Origin: UBA2020 sp964551435 | GTDB lineage: Bacteria > Pseudomonadota > Alphaproteobacteria > Micavibrionales > UBA2020 | Length of the DNA: 64,000 bases | Assembly: GCA_964551435.1 (NCBI GenBank) | Contig: CAZKBS010000003.1 | Coordinates: forward strand, 124,001 to 188,000 | Direction of reading: 5' to 3' | Part shown: piece after piece, positions 43,550 through 52,859 of the stretch | How the letters are laid out: the number at the start of each line of letters is the position of its first letter | How positions within the stretch are numbered: the stretch's first letter is position 1 | Position numbers and translations under genes: made by a program | The notes under the pieces: generated by a model | Databases searched by the model: none | Seen by the model: the letters and a program-made list of their open reading frames with translations, nothing else | What the model was told of the DNA's origin: nothing

Positions 43550-43805
43550 CTGCTTTCTACCATTTATGATAAATAATCCAGTAAAAACAAGGACAAACTG
43601 CGGCCTCCCCTGCGATGAAAACCTTTGATTCCAATGCCTTGAGCCATAAAAACCCGCTGCCGCACATGATATTCCGATTGACGCCACAGCCAAAAGCGCG
43701 GATAAGAAAACCGCCGATGCGGCAGCTCTTTATTATATAAGCGCTGTGCTAGACTAAAAACCGCGGCGGCATGGCGGCGATTTGCATGACCCGCCCGTTT
43801 TGAAT

Positions 43806-43882
43806 GCGCCCGTAGCTCAACTGGATAGAGTGTTGGCCTCCGAAGCTAAAGGTTGTGGGTTCGAATCCCGCCGGGCGCGCCA
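43806..43882 (+). tRNA. tRNA-Arg (anticodon CCG)
   Basis: 77-nt cloverleaf: acceptor GCGCCCG pairs with CGGGCGC, D arm GCTC/GAGT, anticodon stem TTGGC/GCTAA with loop CTCCGAA giving anticodon CCG (reads CGG), T arm GTGGG/CCCGC with loop TTCGAAT, discriminator G, and encoded CCA at 43880-43882. Confidence 0.97.
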
Positions 43883-43898
43883 TTCCCCTTCGAAAAAA

Positions 43899-44312
43899 CT
43901 ATTCGCGATCCACCGCCAGCAATTCCACTTCGAATATCAGTGTCGAGCCGGGGCGGATGGAGGTTGTCGGACTGCGGTCGCCATAGGCGAGATCGGCGGG
44001 GATATACAGCATCGCCTTGCCGCCCTGCCCGATGAGCTGCAAGCCTTCGGTCCAGCCTGCAATCACGTTTTCAAGCGCAAAAGTTGCCGGACGTCCGCGC
44101 GCGTGGGAGCTGTCAAACTCCGCGCCGTCAATCGTCGTGCCGCGGTAATGCACCGTAACCATGTCCGCCGCCGTCGGCTTCACATCATCGCCTGCCGCGA
44201 TGATTTTATATTGCAACCCGCTGGCGGTTTCGATGACGCCGTCATTGGTTTTATTCTGCGCGAGGAATTCCGCCCCTTTGGCGCGGTGGATGGCGGCGAT
44301 TTTGGCACTCAT
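43899..44312 (-). CDS. FKBP-type peptidyl-prolyl cis-trans isomerase
   Basis: Prolyl isomerase of 137 residues with one FKBP domain: ETASGLQYKIIAAGDD, VTVHYRGTTIDGAEFDSSHA, VIAGWTEGLQLIGQGGKAML, IPADLAYGDRSPTTSIRPGS, LIFEVELLAV. The short charged N-terminus has no signal peptide, so it is probably cytoplasmic (FkpB/FklB-like). The EFDSS and WTEGL active-site residues are intact. Convergent with the tRNA, divergent from the M48 gene. Confidence 0.93.
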   Translation of the reverse strand: MSAKIAAIHRAKGAEFLAQNKTNDGVIETASGLQYKIIAAGDDVKPTAADMVTVHYRGTTIDGAEFDSSHARGRPATFALENVIAGWTEGLQLIGQGGKAMLYIPADLAYGDRSPTTSIRPGSTLIFEVELLAVDRE

Positions 44313-44476
44313 GACGTTTCCTTAAAACGGATTGTTCCGCATTTTATGGTGGAACTTTATACAGGGCTGCAGGGTTTTTGCAGCACGGGTATGTTTAACA
44401 CCGGATAGAGAGTATTTCAATTCGTCCGCGTCTTGCCTAAAATACCCGCATCTTTATCCCTGCGGAGTTTTTTTCG

Positions 44477-45574
44477 ATGACGCCGACATCCCCGACCTCC
44501 TTTCGCCTGTTTTTGTCCGCCTGCGCGCTGTTGACGCTGGCCGCCTGCGCCGGCCCCGTGACCGCGCCGCCGCAAAGTTCGCGCACCGAAATCCAGCAGG
44601 AAACGCTGAAACAGCAAAGCCTTGTGTTCGAACGCCACGTTGCCGACAGCGGGCGCATTTTCGCCCTCGCCTATCCGCTGATGGTGGCGAATGCCGAATT
44701 CTGCCGCCCGCGCGTATCGCCCACGGTCGGCGCGACGGTGTGGAATATCCACGGCCTCAAAGGTAATGCGCAAACGATTGCGCGTCAGGCCTATGGCCTT
44801 GGCCCGCGCCTGACGCTGCGCGATGTCGTGCGCAATTCGCCCGCCGCGCGTGCGGGCCTGCGCGCGGGTGACGTGATCGTCGCCATCAACGGCCAGAACC
44901 TGCCCGCCAATGCGCAGGCCGCGCAGATTGCCGAAACGCTGGTCAAACAATCGGGCATGCGTCCGGTCGATATCGTGTTTGAACGCAATGGCCGCGCGCA
45001 GGCGACCGTCATGCAACCGGTCGAAGGCTGCAATTACCCCGTCATCCTCGACAGCAACAGCAATGACATCAACGCCTATGCCGATGGCCAGAAAATCGTG
45101 ATTTCACGCGGCATCGTCCGTTTCGCGGAAAACGATAACGAGCTGGCGATGGTCATCGCCCACGAACTCGGCCACAGCGCGCTGCTGCATGTGAACAAGA
45201 TGCGCCAGAACGCGACAGTCGGTTCGCTGGGCGGGCTGGCGATTGACAGCCTGCTGGCCGCCGCCGGCGTCAGCACGGGCGGCGCCGCAACGCAAATGGG
45301 CGGACAGATGGCGCTTCAGCAATACTCCGTCCCGTTTGAACAGGAAGCGGATTACGTCGGCATGTATTTCATGGAACGCGCGGGATACAACACCGCCAAC
45401 GTCGCCAATTTCTGGCGCCGCATGGGCGCGGAAAACGCCCGATCCATCAGCACGCGCACCACGCACCCGACATCGGTCGAGCGTTTTCTGGCCATCGAGC
45501 GCACCTATGCCGAGATCCAGAACAAAAAACGCAGCGGCCAGCAGCTGATCCCGAACATGCAGCCGAAGCGTTAA
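44477..45574 (+). CDS. M48-family metalloprotease lipoprotein with PDZ domain
   Basis: Envelope protease of 365 residues. Type II signal peptide with lipobox LAAC, lipidated Cys24; PDZ domain at about 105-180 (LTLRDVVRNSPAARAGLRAG, DVIVAINGQNL); peptidase domain with zinc motif HELGH at 229-233 and third ligand Glu in FEQEADYVGMYFMERAGY. Related to BepA/LoiP/YcaL quality-control proteases; the Asp after Cys24 that would retain a lipoprotein in the inner membrane is absent (Ala25), so an outer-membrane location is expected. Followed by a bidirectional terminator. Confidence 0.9.
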   Translation: MTPTSPTSFRLFLSACALLTLAACAGPVTAPPQSSRTEIQQETLKQQSLVFERHVADSGRIFALAYPLMVANAEFCRPRVSPTVGATVWNIHGLKGNAQTIARQAYGLGPRLTLRDVVRNSPAARAGLRAGDVIVAINGQNLPANAQAAQIAETLVKQSGMRPVDIVFERNGRAQATVMQPVEGCNYPVILDSNSNDINAYADGQKIVISRGIVRFAENDNELAMVIAHELGHSALLHVNKMRQNATVGSLGGLAIDSLLAAAGVSTGGAATQMGGQMALQQYSVPFEQEADYVGMYFMERAGYNTANVANFWRRMGAENARSISTRTTHPTSVERFLAIERTYAEIQNKKRSGQQLIPNMQPKR

Positions 45575-45591
45575 AAAAATATACAGCACAT

Positions 45592-45627
45592 AAAAAAACA
45601 GCCCCTCTGTGCAGGGGCTGTTTTTTT
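45592..45627. terminator. Bidirectional terminator between M48 gene and hisC
   Basis: Perfect 15-bp stem (45592-45606 with 45613-45627) with loop CTGTGC and A/T runs on both sides. Confidence 0.92.
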
Positions 45628-45654
45628 GTGCGGCACAGGCCGCAAACCACAACA

Positions 45655-46734
45655 TCAAATCATCTGGCGCAGCGCCGAGAGCAGCCGCGCGTTGTCATCG
45701 CGCGTGCCCACGGTGATGCGCAGATGGTCGGGCAGGTTATAGGCGCCCATCTGGCGGATGAAAATACCCTGCTGCTTGAGGCCGAGGCGGATGTCCTCCG
45801 CCCGCTCGCCGAAACGCACGAGGATGAAATTCGTCACGCTCGGCCAGACCTTGAAGCCGAGGGCGGAAAGCCCGTCGGACAGTTGCGTGCGGCCCGCGTT
45901 CGTCATGTCGATGGTTTTCTGGATGAAGGCTTTATCCTCCAGCGCCGCAATCCCCGCCGCCTGCGCAGGGGCGCTGACGTTGAACGCGCCGCGCACGCGG
46001 TTGATAACGCCCGCGACATCCGGCGGGCAATAGCCCCAGCCGAGGCGCAGCGCGGCAAGACCGTAGATTTTCGAAAACGTGCGCAGCATCACGGTGTTGT
46101 TGCCGCCATCGACCAGCGCGCGGCCGTCTTCGTAATCGGGGACTTGCGCGAATTCGGCATAGGCGGCATCGACCACCAGCAGCACGCCCGCGGGCAAGCC
46201 GTCGCGCAGTTTTTTCATTTCGGCCTTGGTCAGGTAACTGCCGGTCGGGTTATTGGGGTTGGCCAGCAGCACGATTTTGGTTTTGGGCGTGACGGCGGCC
46301 AGCAGCGCATCGACATCGGTGCGCATGTCTTTTTCGGGCACAGCCACGGGCGTGGCCCCCGCCGATTTCGCGGAAATCGGATACATCAGGAAACCGTACT
46401 GGCTATACATCACCTCGTCGCCGGGGCCGGCATAGGCGCGGACGATAAGCGCAATCAACTCGTCCGATCCCGCGCCGCAAACAATCTGGTCAGGATTAAG
46501 GCCATACGCGCGGCCGATAGCCGCCCGCAAATCGCCCGCCGCACCGTCGGGATAACGGTGCAAATCATCCGCGCCCGCCAGATAGGCCGCGCGCGCCATA
46601 GGGCTGCAACCCAGCACGTTTTCGTTGGATGCCAGACGCACGGGATGCACCACAGCATCCAGCCGCCCCTCGCCGCCGATATAGGGTTTGATATCAAGAA
46701 TGCCGGATTTGGGCAGCGGTGCGGCGGCGGTCAT
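45655..46734 (-). CDS. hisC: Histidinol-phosphate aminotransferase
   Basis: PLP-dependent transaminase of histidine synthesis that often also serves aromatic amino acids. 359 residues. Features: ILDIKPYIGGEGRL, LASNENVLGCSPMARAAYL, GAGSDELIALIVRAYAGPGD, LLANPNNPTGSYL, and the PLP lysine in TFSKIYGLAALRLGWGY. The frame is open to 46983, but ATG 46734 begins at the family N-terminus and has GGAG eight bases upstream. HisC and aromatic activity cannot be separated by sequence alone. Upstream on the same strand is a methyltransferase gene. Confidence 0.92.
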   Translation of the reverse strand: MTAAAPLPKSGILDIKPYIGGEGRLDAVVHPVRLASNENVLGCSPMARAAYLAGADDLHRYPDGAAGDLRAAIGRAYGLNPDQIVCGAGSDELIALIVRAYAGPGDEVMYSQYGFLMYPISAKSAGATPVAVPEKDMRTDVDALLAAVTPKTKIVLLANPNNPTGSYLTKAEMKKLRDGLPAGVLLVVDAAYAEFAQVPDYEDGRALVDGGNNTVMLRTFSKIYGLAALRLGWGYCPPDVAGVINRVRGAFNVSAPAQAAGIAALEDKAFIQKTIDMTNAGRTQLSDGLSALGFKVWPSVTNFILVRFGERAEDIRLGLKQQGIFIRQMGAYNLPDHLRITVGTRDDNARLLSALRQMI

Positions 46735-46873
46735 GGCGGAACTCCGTGTCTGGTGAAATCGGGTGAAAAAGGAATTGGTGTCATTTTGCGCGGCGGGGCG
46801 TGGCCGTTCAACCCCCCTTTTTTTCATGTTTTTCGACCAGCCGCCGGATTTACAGATTGCCAGAAGCGGCGCG

Positions 46874-47632
46874 TCAGATATCGCGCTTGGCGGTATCTGC
46901 CTTGCGCGGGGCGGGGGCGCCACCCATGACGATGCGGCGGCGCACGCGGGCAGCCGCGCCGACAGGCAGCGGGGTGCCGGCATAGAGCTGCTTGCCCGCC
47001 TCGATGATATTCACGCCGCCGAAGGCATTGAAAAACCGGCTGCCCAGTTTTTCCCAGACCGGCGCGGCGGAGAGCATCAGGCGCGAGGCCGAGGGCGGCA
47101 TGAACAGCCCGCGCTCCGCCCGCTCGGGAATAAACATATAATCTTTGAGCACGCTGCGGATCTGCCCCATCGAATAGGGCACCCCGTGGCCAAACGGCGT
47201 ATGGTCGAACCGCGCCCAGACACCCGCGCGGTTGGGCACGACCAGCAAGAGGCTGCCCTGCCCTGTCAGCACGCGCCACGCCTCGCGCAATATGGAATCA
47301 AGGCTTTCGGGGCTCTGCACCCCGTGGATGACCAGCATGCGGTCGATGGAATTGGTTTCGATGGGCAGCTCTTCCTCGTCACAAAGGGTGACGAGTCCCC
47401 GCTCCTCCGGCGGCCAGTAGATGGCGCCTTGCTGCGCGGGCATCAGGGCGACGACGCGCTCCGCCTCCGCCATCAGGGGCTTCAGATAGGGCGTCGCGTA
47501 ACCATAGCCGACCACGCGCTGCCCCTTCACATCCCCCCAGAACCGCCGCACATGCTGGCGCAGCAGGCGCTGCACGACGCGGCCTTGCAGGCTTTCGTAG
47601 AATTCTTTTAAATCAATCGCTTTTGTATACAT
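46874..47632 (-). CDS. SAM-dependent class I methyltransferase, unknown substrate
   Basis: 252 residues of the family often found next to hydroxyacylglutathione hydrolase in alphaproteobacteria. Weak SAM loop VVGYGYATPYLKPLM (G-x-G), acidic residue near LMPAQQGAIYWP, then DEEELPIETNSIDRMLVIHG and REAWRVLTGQGSLLLVVPNR typical of the Methyltransf_11 fold. I chose ATG 47632, three bases after the mutT stop region, rather than the open frame to 47719, as it begins the conserved MYTKAIDLKEFYES. Likely co-transcribed with mutT and dnaQ. Confidence 0.85.
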   Translation of the reverse strand: MYTKAIDLKEFYESLQGRVVQRLLRQHVRRFWGDVKGQRVVGYGYATPYLKPLMAEAERVVALMPAQQGAIYWPPEERGLVTLCDEEELPIETNSIDRMLVIHGVQSPESLDSILREAWRVLTGQGSLLLVVPNRAGVWARFDHTPFGHGVPYSMGQIRSVLKDYMFIPERAERGLFMPPSASRLMLSAAPVWEKLGSRFFNAFGGVNIIEAGKQLYAGTPLPVGAAARVRRRIVMGGAPAPRKADTAKRDI

Positions 47633-47634
47633 GC

Positions 47635-48078
47635 TTAAAGCAAATCGCGAAGGTAAGGGATCAGCGGAATATCCGCCGGCGGCATCGGGTATTGGTTGAA
47701 GTCTTTGGGATATACCCATGCAATACTTTGATGTTCATGCGCAATCACACTGCCGCGCCAGACACGGCACACATAAAGCGGCATAAACAGGTAAAAATCA
47801 TCATAGCGGTGCGATACAAACGTCAGCGGGGCAAGGCAGCCCTCGGCCGTTTCAATGCCCAGCTCTTCCTTGAGCTCGCGCACCAGCGCGGCTTCGGGGG
47901 TTTCGCCCGCTTCGATTTTGCCGCCCGGAAATTCCCACAGGCCAGCCAGTTTTTTACCTTCAGGCCGCTGGGCAAGCAGCACGCGGCCATCGCGGTCAAC
48001 CAACGCAGCCGCCACCACATGCACGATTTTCGCGGGCCTGGGCGGGGCGGGTTTGTCGATGGCGTCCTGACAACTCAT
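47635..48078 (-). CDS. mutT: 8-oxo-dGTP diphosphatase (MutT-type Nudix hydrolase)
   Basis: Hydrolyses oxidised nucleotides to prevent mutation. 147 residues with the complete Nudix box GGKIEAGETPEAALVRELKE followed by ELGIE, and LLAQRPEGKKLAGLWEFPGG, which is typical of MutT. Start overlaps the dnaQ stop (ATGA). Its position between dnaQ and a methyltransferase puts two fidelity genes in one transcript. Confidence 0.93.
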   Translation of the reverse strand: MSCQDAIDKPAPPRPAKIVHVVAAALVDRDGRVLLAQRPEGKKLAGLWEFPGGKIEAGETPEAALVRELKEELGIETAEGCLAPLTFVSHRYDDFYLFMPLYVCRVWRGSVIAHEHQSIAWVYPKDFNQYPMPPADIPLIPYLRDLL

Positions 48079-48722
48079 TTGGGAGATGAAGGGCTTGCAG
48101 CGCTTTTCTGAGCCGCCGGTTGGGGCTGCGCACCGTTCGCAGAAAAGCTCATGTAATCTTTCAGCAGACGCGGATAAGCTTCGGACAGCAGGCGCGCATC
48201 CAGAATGGCGCTGTGCCCGTTGTCGTCGCGCTCCTTGCGGCTGATGTCATAGCGGTCGAGCACCTTGTCGAGGGTCGCGGACTTTTCCCCGAACATCATT
48301 TCCGACCAGCGGCGCACGTTGAGCCACTGCTCTTCCGGTACGGGGCGCTGTCCCGCCTCGGCCAGTTCCTTGTTCAGGAAAGCCATGTCGAGGGTATAGC
48401 CGTCTTTGGTGCGGCAGGTGATGACCACAGGGGAGTCGCCGATGAAGCGGCGCAGCTCGGCGGCGATCTCGGCGAAGGGCGGCTTGTCCGCCACGCGTTC
48501 GTTGGTAATGCCGTGGATTTTGCTGACCTCCGCCGGAATGTCGCGCTGGGGGTTGACCAGTGCGTAAAATTCGCGGCCCGTCGGGCGGCGGCCTTCCATT
48601 TCAACGGCGGCGATTTCGACCAGACGGTGGCCTTCGTGGGTGAACAGCCCCGTGGTTTCCACATCGAGAACAATCTCGCGCGGACGCTGGCTGCCTTTGT
48701 TGAACTGACGTGAAATACTCAT
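48075..48722 (-). CDS. dnaQ: DNA polymerase III epsilon subunit (proofreading exonuclease), variant motif
   Basis: 3'-5' exonuclease of the replicase, 215 residues (E. coli 243). ExoI reads IVLDVETTGL (D and E present; the usual Thr between them is Val). ExoIII is GHSAILDARLL with His and Asp. The ExoII region is unusual: the family's HNA-x-FD-x-x-FLN appears as TCRTKDGYTLDMAFLN, with an apparent insertion and no HNA, though an Asp is kept. The C-terminus carries a short linker that in E. coli binds the alpha subunit. No signal that the gene is broken. Confidence 0.88.
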   Translation of the reverse strand: MSISRQFNKGSQRPREIVLDVETTGLFTHEGHRLVEIAAVEMEGRRPTGREFYALVNPQRDIPAEVSKIHGITNERVADKPPFAEIAAELRRFIGDSPVVITCRTKDGYTLDMAFLNKELAEAGQRPVPEEQWLNVRRWSEMMFGEKSATLDKVLDRYDISRKERDDNGHSAILDARLLSEAYPRLLKDYMSFSANGAQPQPAAQKSAASPSSPK

Positions 48723-48785
48723 AATCCCTCAATCCCCCTTCGCGGGCCGGGCGTCAATCCACGCCCCATCTTTATGAAAAGTAAC

Positions 48786-48823
48786 AAAAAGCCGCCGACT
48801 GCCTGAAAACCGCAGCCGGCGGC
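48786..48823 (-). terminator. Terminator of the SurA/PrsA-like gene
   Basis: Minus-strand hairpin, 12-bp stem with one mismatch (48791-48802 with 48812-48823), followed by TTTTT at 48790-48786. Confidence 0.85.
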
Positions 48824-48833
48824 CTGAATCGGT

Positions 48834-49694
48834 TTAATTTTTCTTGGTGGCTTTGTCGTCTTTTTTCGCACCGGCATCGCTGGTCAGGATTTTGACATCC
48901 GCCTTTTTGCGCAGGTTTTCGACCATTTTACGTACGGCATCATTACCCAGTTTTTGACGGATCGGCTCTGCCACCTGTTCAAACTTCGGCACCGCGCGTT
49001 CGCGTTTGTCTTCAACCTTGATGACATGCCAGCCGAACTGGGTCTTGACGGGCTTTTTGCTGTAGCTGCCGGCTTTCAGGGCGAAAGCTTCTTTGCTGAA
49101 CTCGGGCACCATTTCCTCGCTGATGAAATAGCCAAGGTCGCCGCCGCGCACCGACGAGGTGTCGGAAGAGCGTTTTTTGGCCAGCTCGACAAAGTCGGCG
49201 CCACCATCCAGCTCCTTGATGACCTGTTGGGCTTCCTGCTCGCTCGGCACCAGAATGTGGCGGGCGCGGATTTCAGACTTGCCTTTGTTCTGCTTAACGA
49301 ATTTTTCGTATTCCGCTCTCACGTATTTATCGGTGATCTGGTCTTTGATCTGCTCTTCGAGGAAGACCTGACGTTGCAGCTGCAACTTGAGGATATCGAG
49401 ACGCTTAATGTATTCCGCGTTCTGCTCGATGTTCGCCTTGAGGATGGCATCTTCAATCAGCTTTTCGTTGATAATCTGGTTCAGAACCTCGCTTTTGACC
49501 TGCGCGGCTTCTTTGCCCTTGAGACCGAGCATGTCGATGGCCTTATCCACATCTTTTGACAGAATCTTGTCGCCATTTACGATAGCGGCAACTCCCTCTT
49601 CCTGCGCGGCGGCAGGCAGCGGTGCGGCAAGCAGCAGGGCCGCCGACACAAAGGTAACAGAAAGGACGGCGGGAAGGCGAAAACGCGTGGACAT
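48834..49694 (-). CDS. Periplasmic parvulin-type peptidyl-prolyl isomerase (SurA/PrsA-like)
   Basis: Foldase of 286 residues. Signal peptide MSTRFRLPAVLSVTFVSAAL then LLAAPLPAAAQ, cut after AAAQ; N-terminal chaperone helices (about 30-150); one parvulin domain at about 155-245 (IRARHILVPSEQEAQQVIKE, GGDLGYFISEEMVPEFSKEA, KTQFGWHVIKVEDKRE); a Lys-rich tail. Single parvulin domain as in PpiC/PrsA-like proteins. ATG 49694 has AGGAG eight bases upstream; the open frame continues to 49763. Divergent from secA, so both are export-related. Confidence 0.92.
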   Translation of the reverse strand: MSTRFRLPAVLSVTFVSAALLLAAPLPAAAQEEGVAAIVNGDKILSKDVDKAIDMLGLKGKEAAQVKSEVLNQIINEKLIEDAILKANIEQNAEYIKRLDILKLQLQRQVFLEEQIKDQITDKYVRAEYEKFVKQNKGKSEIRARHILVPSEQEAQQVIKELDGGADFVELAKKRSSDTSSVRGGDLGYFISEEMVPEFSKEAFALKAGSYSKKPVKTQFGWHVIKVEDKRERAVPKFEQVAEPIRQKLGNDAVRKMVENLRKKADVKILTSDAGAKKDDKATKKN

Positions 49695-49820
49695 TCCATA
49701 TTCTCCTGAAAAAGCGGAAGCGGTAATGATGGTCATATAAGGCGCATTTTTTGCAGTTGGCAAGGTGTTTTGCGGTCAATTTTATTGCCTTTGCGCGGGA
49801 GCTTTTCGCGGCGCCAAGCG

Positions 49821-49848
49821 TTGACTTACCCTCAATATCCTATATATG
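49821..49848 (+). promoter_or_regulatory. Probable promoter of secA
   Basis: TTGACT (49821-49826), 16-base spacer, TATATG (49843-49848), about 120 bases before the secA start. It lies within the divergent gap 49695-49971. Confidence 0.55.
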
Positions 49849-49971
49849 TCATGTGCATGTAATTGATGGTGAGCGATCCCCCCTTTGCGCCGGTATATCC
49901 GGCGCCGCCGTAAAACACACGGCGCGGGTGACCGCATAAAAAACCGCCTAAAAAAAGGACTCTGAAAATCG

Positions 49972-52677
49972 ATGTTTGCGGCTCTCGCGCGTACCATGTT
50001 CGGCACCCATTCCGAACGCGTTTTGAAACAATACCGTCGCCGCGTTGACCAGATCAACGCACTCGAACCCGCGATGCAGCAGATGAGCGATGCCGAACTG
50101 GCCGCGCAAACCGCGAAATTCCGCACCCGCCTCGAAGCAGGCGAGACGCTCGACAAGATTTTGCCCGAAGCTTTCGCCACCGTGCGCGAAGCCGCACGCC
50201 GCCGCCTTGGCCTGCGTCCGTTTGACGTGCAGCTGATGGGCGGCATGGCGCTGCATGAAGGCTACATCCCCGAAATGCGCACGGGCGAAGGTAAAACCCT
50301 TGTGGCGACCCTGCCCGTCTATCTGAACGCACTCGAAGGCAAGGGCGTGCATGTGGTGACGGTCAACGACTACCTCGCGCAGCGCGACGCAGAATGGATG
50401 TCGCCGATTTACAAATCGCTGGGTCTTTCGGTCGGCGTCATTGTCGCGAATCTCAGCGACGAAGAACGTCAGGCCGCCTATGGTGCCGACGTCACCTATG
50501 GCACCAACAACGAATTCGGCTTTGACTACCTGCGCGACAACATGAAGTTCCGCATCGAAGACATGGTGCAGCGCCCGTTCAACTTCGCTATCGTGGACGA
50601 AGTCGACAGCATCCTGATCGACGAGGCCCGCACCCCGCTGATCATCTCCGGTCAGGCGCAGGACAGCGCGGATATGTACCGCAGCGTCAATAAAATGATT
50701 CCCCTGCTCTCGCCCGAAGATTTCGAGCTGGACGAAAAACACAAAAGCGTTGTGCTGACCGACCGCGGCAGCATCCATATCGAGGAGCTTTTGAAAGAAC
50801 ACGGCCTGCTGGGCGATGGCGGGCTTTATGATGCGGCCAACATCACGCTGGTGCATCACGTCAACCAGGCCCTGCGCGCGCATAAAAACTACAAACGCGA
50901 CGTCGATTACATCGTCAAAGACGACTCCGTCATCATCATCGACGAATTCACGGGACGTATGATGGAAGGCCGCCGCTATTCCGAAGGCCTGCATCAGGCG
51001 CTTGAAGCCAAGGAAGGCGTGAAAATCCAGCACGAAAACCAGGTGCTAGCCTCCATCACCTTCCAGAACTATTTCCGCATGTATCCGAAACTCGCCGGTA
51101 TGACCGGTACCGCCATGACGGAAAAAGACGAGTTCGAGGCGATTTACAACCTGCGCGTCATCGAACTGCCGACCAACCTGCCCGCCATCCGCCACGACCA
51201 GCACGACGAGATTTACCGCACCGCTGCCGAAAAATACGACGCCATCATCCGCCTCGTACTGGAATGTCATGAACGCGGCCAGCCCGTGCTGGTCGGTACG
51301 ACGTCGATCGACAAATCGGAAACGCTGTCGAAACTGCTGAAGAAGCAGAAAATCGAACACAACGTCCTGAACGCCCGCTATCACGAACAGGAAGCGCATA
51401 TCATCGCGCAGGCCGGCAAACCGGGCGCCATCACCATCGCCACCAACATGGCGGGCCGCGGTACCGACATCAAACTCGGCGGTAACGTCGAAATGCGTCT
51501 TGCCGAAGAAATCCCCGCCGATGCCGACGAGGTCACGCGCGCACGGCTGGAGGCGCAAATCCGCGCCGAAGTCGCCGAAGCGATGGAACAGGTCAAACAG
51601 GCGGGCGGTCTTTACGTCATCGGCTCCGAACGCCATGAATCGCGCCGCATCGACAACCAGCTGCGCGGACGCTCCGGCCGCCAGGGCGACCCAGGCGCAT
51701 CGAAATTCTTCATCTCGCTCGAAGACGACCTGATGCGTATTTTCGGGTCCGAGAAAATGGACACCTTCCTGCAGCGCATGGGCCTGAAGCCCGGGCAGCC
51801 GATTATCCACCCGTGGATCAACGCCGCCATCGAACGCGCGCAGAAAAAAGTCGAATCCCAGCATTTCGAATACCGCAAAAACGTCCTGAAATTCGACAAC
51901 GTGATGAACGACCAGCGCCGCGTCATCTATGACCAGCGCCGCGAGGTTATGACCTCCGACGACGTGTCCGATATCATCGAAGATATGCGCGGCGAAGTGA
52001 TTTCCGCCATGGTTGCCGCCGCGATTCCGCAGGGCGCGTTTCCCGAACAGTGGGATGTGCAGATGCTGAAAAACGACGCGCACCGCCTGCTCGGCCTCAC
52101 CCTGCCGGTCGAGGAGTGGGTGAAGGAAGAAGGCATTGATGCCGAAATCGTCGAGGAGCGCATCCGCAAGGATATCGATGGCCGCATCGCGGAGAAAAAA
52201 GCGATTTTCGTGACCGAGGCGGTCAAGCGTTTCGAAAAGGCGGCACTGCTCCAGCTGCTCGACCAGACGTGGAAAGAACACCTGCTGGATCTGGAACATC
52301 TGCGTCAGGGTATTTACCTGCGCGCGATCGGCCAGAAGGACCCGCTCAACGAATACAAATACGAAGCCTTCGCCCTGTTCGAAGGGATGCTGGTACGCCT
52401 GCGCGAGCGGGTGACAAGCACCATCTGCCTCGTCGAACTGCACGCCGACAAACAGGCCGAAGACCAGGCGCAGCACCTGAACATGCCGCGCCCGCAGGCG
52501 CCGCAACATACCGTGCTGTCGCGCGGCGAACAGCCCGTGCAGGATACGGAGCCGAAGCCCTTCGAAGCGACACTGTTTGACCAGAACGATCCGTCAACAT
52601 GGTCGCGCACGCCGCGCAACGCGCCCTGCCCCTGCGGTTCGGGCAAGAAGTACAAATATTGCCACGGCCAGAGCTAA
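49972..52677 (+). CDS. secA: Protein translocase ATPase SecA
   Basis: Motor of Sec-dependent export. 901 residues, the full family length. Walker A MRTGEGKTLVATLPVYL; Walker B AIVDEVDSILIDEARTPL; preprotein-crosslinking domain; second motor domain with TNMAGRGTDIKLGGNVEMRL, QLRGRSGRQGDPGASKFFIS; helical scaffold; C-terminal zinc-binding CPCGSGKKYKYCHG that binds SecB. The start ATG has AAGGA 12 bases upstream, slightly long. Followed by a terminator. Confidence 0.97.
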   Translation: MFAALARTMFGTHSERVLKQYRRRVDQINALEPAMQQMSDAELAAQTAKFRTRLEAGETLDKILPEAFATVREAARRRLGLRPFDVQLMGGMALHEGYIPEMRTGEGKTLVATLPVYLNALEGKGVHVVTVNDYLAQRDAEWMSPIYKSLGLSVGVIVANLSDEERQAAYGADVTYGTNNEFGFDYLRDNMKFRIEDMVQRPFNFAIVDEVDSILIDEARTPLIISGQAQDSADMYRSVNKMIPLLSPEDFELDEKHKSVVLTDRGSIHIEELLKEHGLLGDGGLYDAANITLVHHVNQALRAHKNYKRDVDYIVKDDSVIIIDEFTGRMMEGRRYSEGLHQALEAKEGVKIQHENQVLASITFQNYFRMYPKLAGMTGTAMTEKDEFEAIYNLRVIELPTNLPAIRHDQHDEIYRTAAEKYDAIIRLVLECHERGQPVLVGTTSIDKSETLSKLLKKQKIEHNVLNARYHEQEAHIIAQAGKPGAITIATNMAGRGTDIKLGGNVEMRLAEEIPADADEVTRARLEAQIRAEVAEAMEQVKQAGGLYVIGSERHESRRIDNQLRGRSGRQGDPGASKFFISLEDDLMRIFGSEKMDTFLQRMGLKPGQPIIHPWINAAIERAQKKVESQHFEYRKNVLKFDNVMNDQRRVIYDQRREVMTSDDVSDIIEDMRGEVISAMVAAAIPQGAFPEQWDVQMLKNDAHRLLGLTLPVEEWVKEEGIDAEIVEERIRKDIDGRIAEKKAIFVTEAVKRFEKAALLQLLDQTWKEHLLDLEHLRQGIYLRAIGQKDPLNEYKYEAFALFEGMLVRLRERVTSTICLVELHADKQAEDQAQHLNMPRPQAPQHTVLSRGEQPVQDTEPKPFEATLFDQNDPSTWSRTPRNAPCPCGSGKKYKYCHGQS

Positions 52678-52810
52678 AACGACACAAAACGCACGCCGTT
52701 AAGAAGACGTTTACCATTTGCTGGTAGATTGAAATCATCAGATGTATCGGACAAACGGATTGAGGCTTTGCTCTGGTAACTCGGGTGTGTGTGATTTTCT
52801 CCAAATTAAA

Positions 52811-52844
52811 ACGGCCTGTTTTTTTAACAGGCCGTCTTTTTTTT
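52811..52844 (+). terminator. Terminator of secA
   Basis: ACGGCCTGTT/AACAGGCCGT stem (52811-52820 with 52826-52835), followed by a T-run (52837-52844). It could also serve the opposite-strand gene. The gap 52678-52810 before it shows nothing recognisable. Confidence 0.9.
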
Positions 52845-52859
52845 GGATTTGCGCCCTGA

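Noticed and set aside
43678..43706. TTGACG-17-GATAAG as tRNA-Arg promoter
   Set aside because: About 100 bases from the tRNA and a poor -10; not strong enough to annotate.
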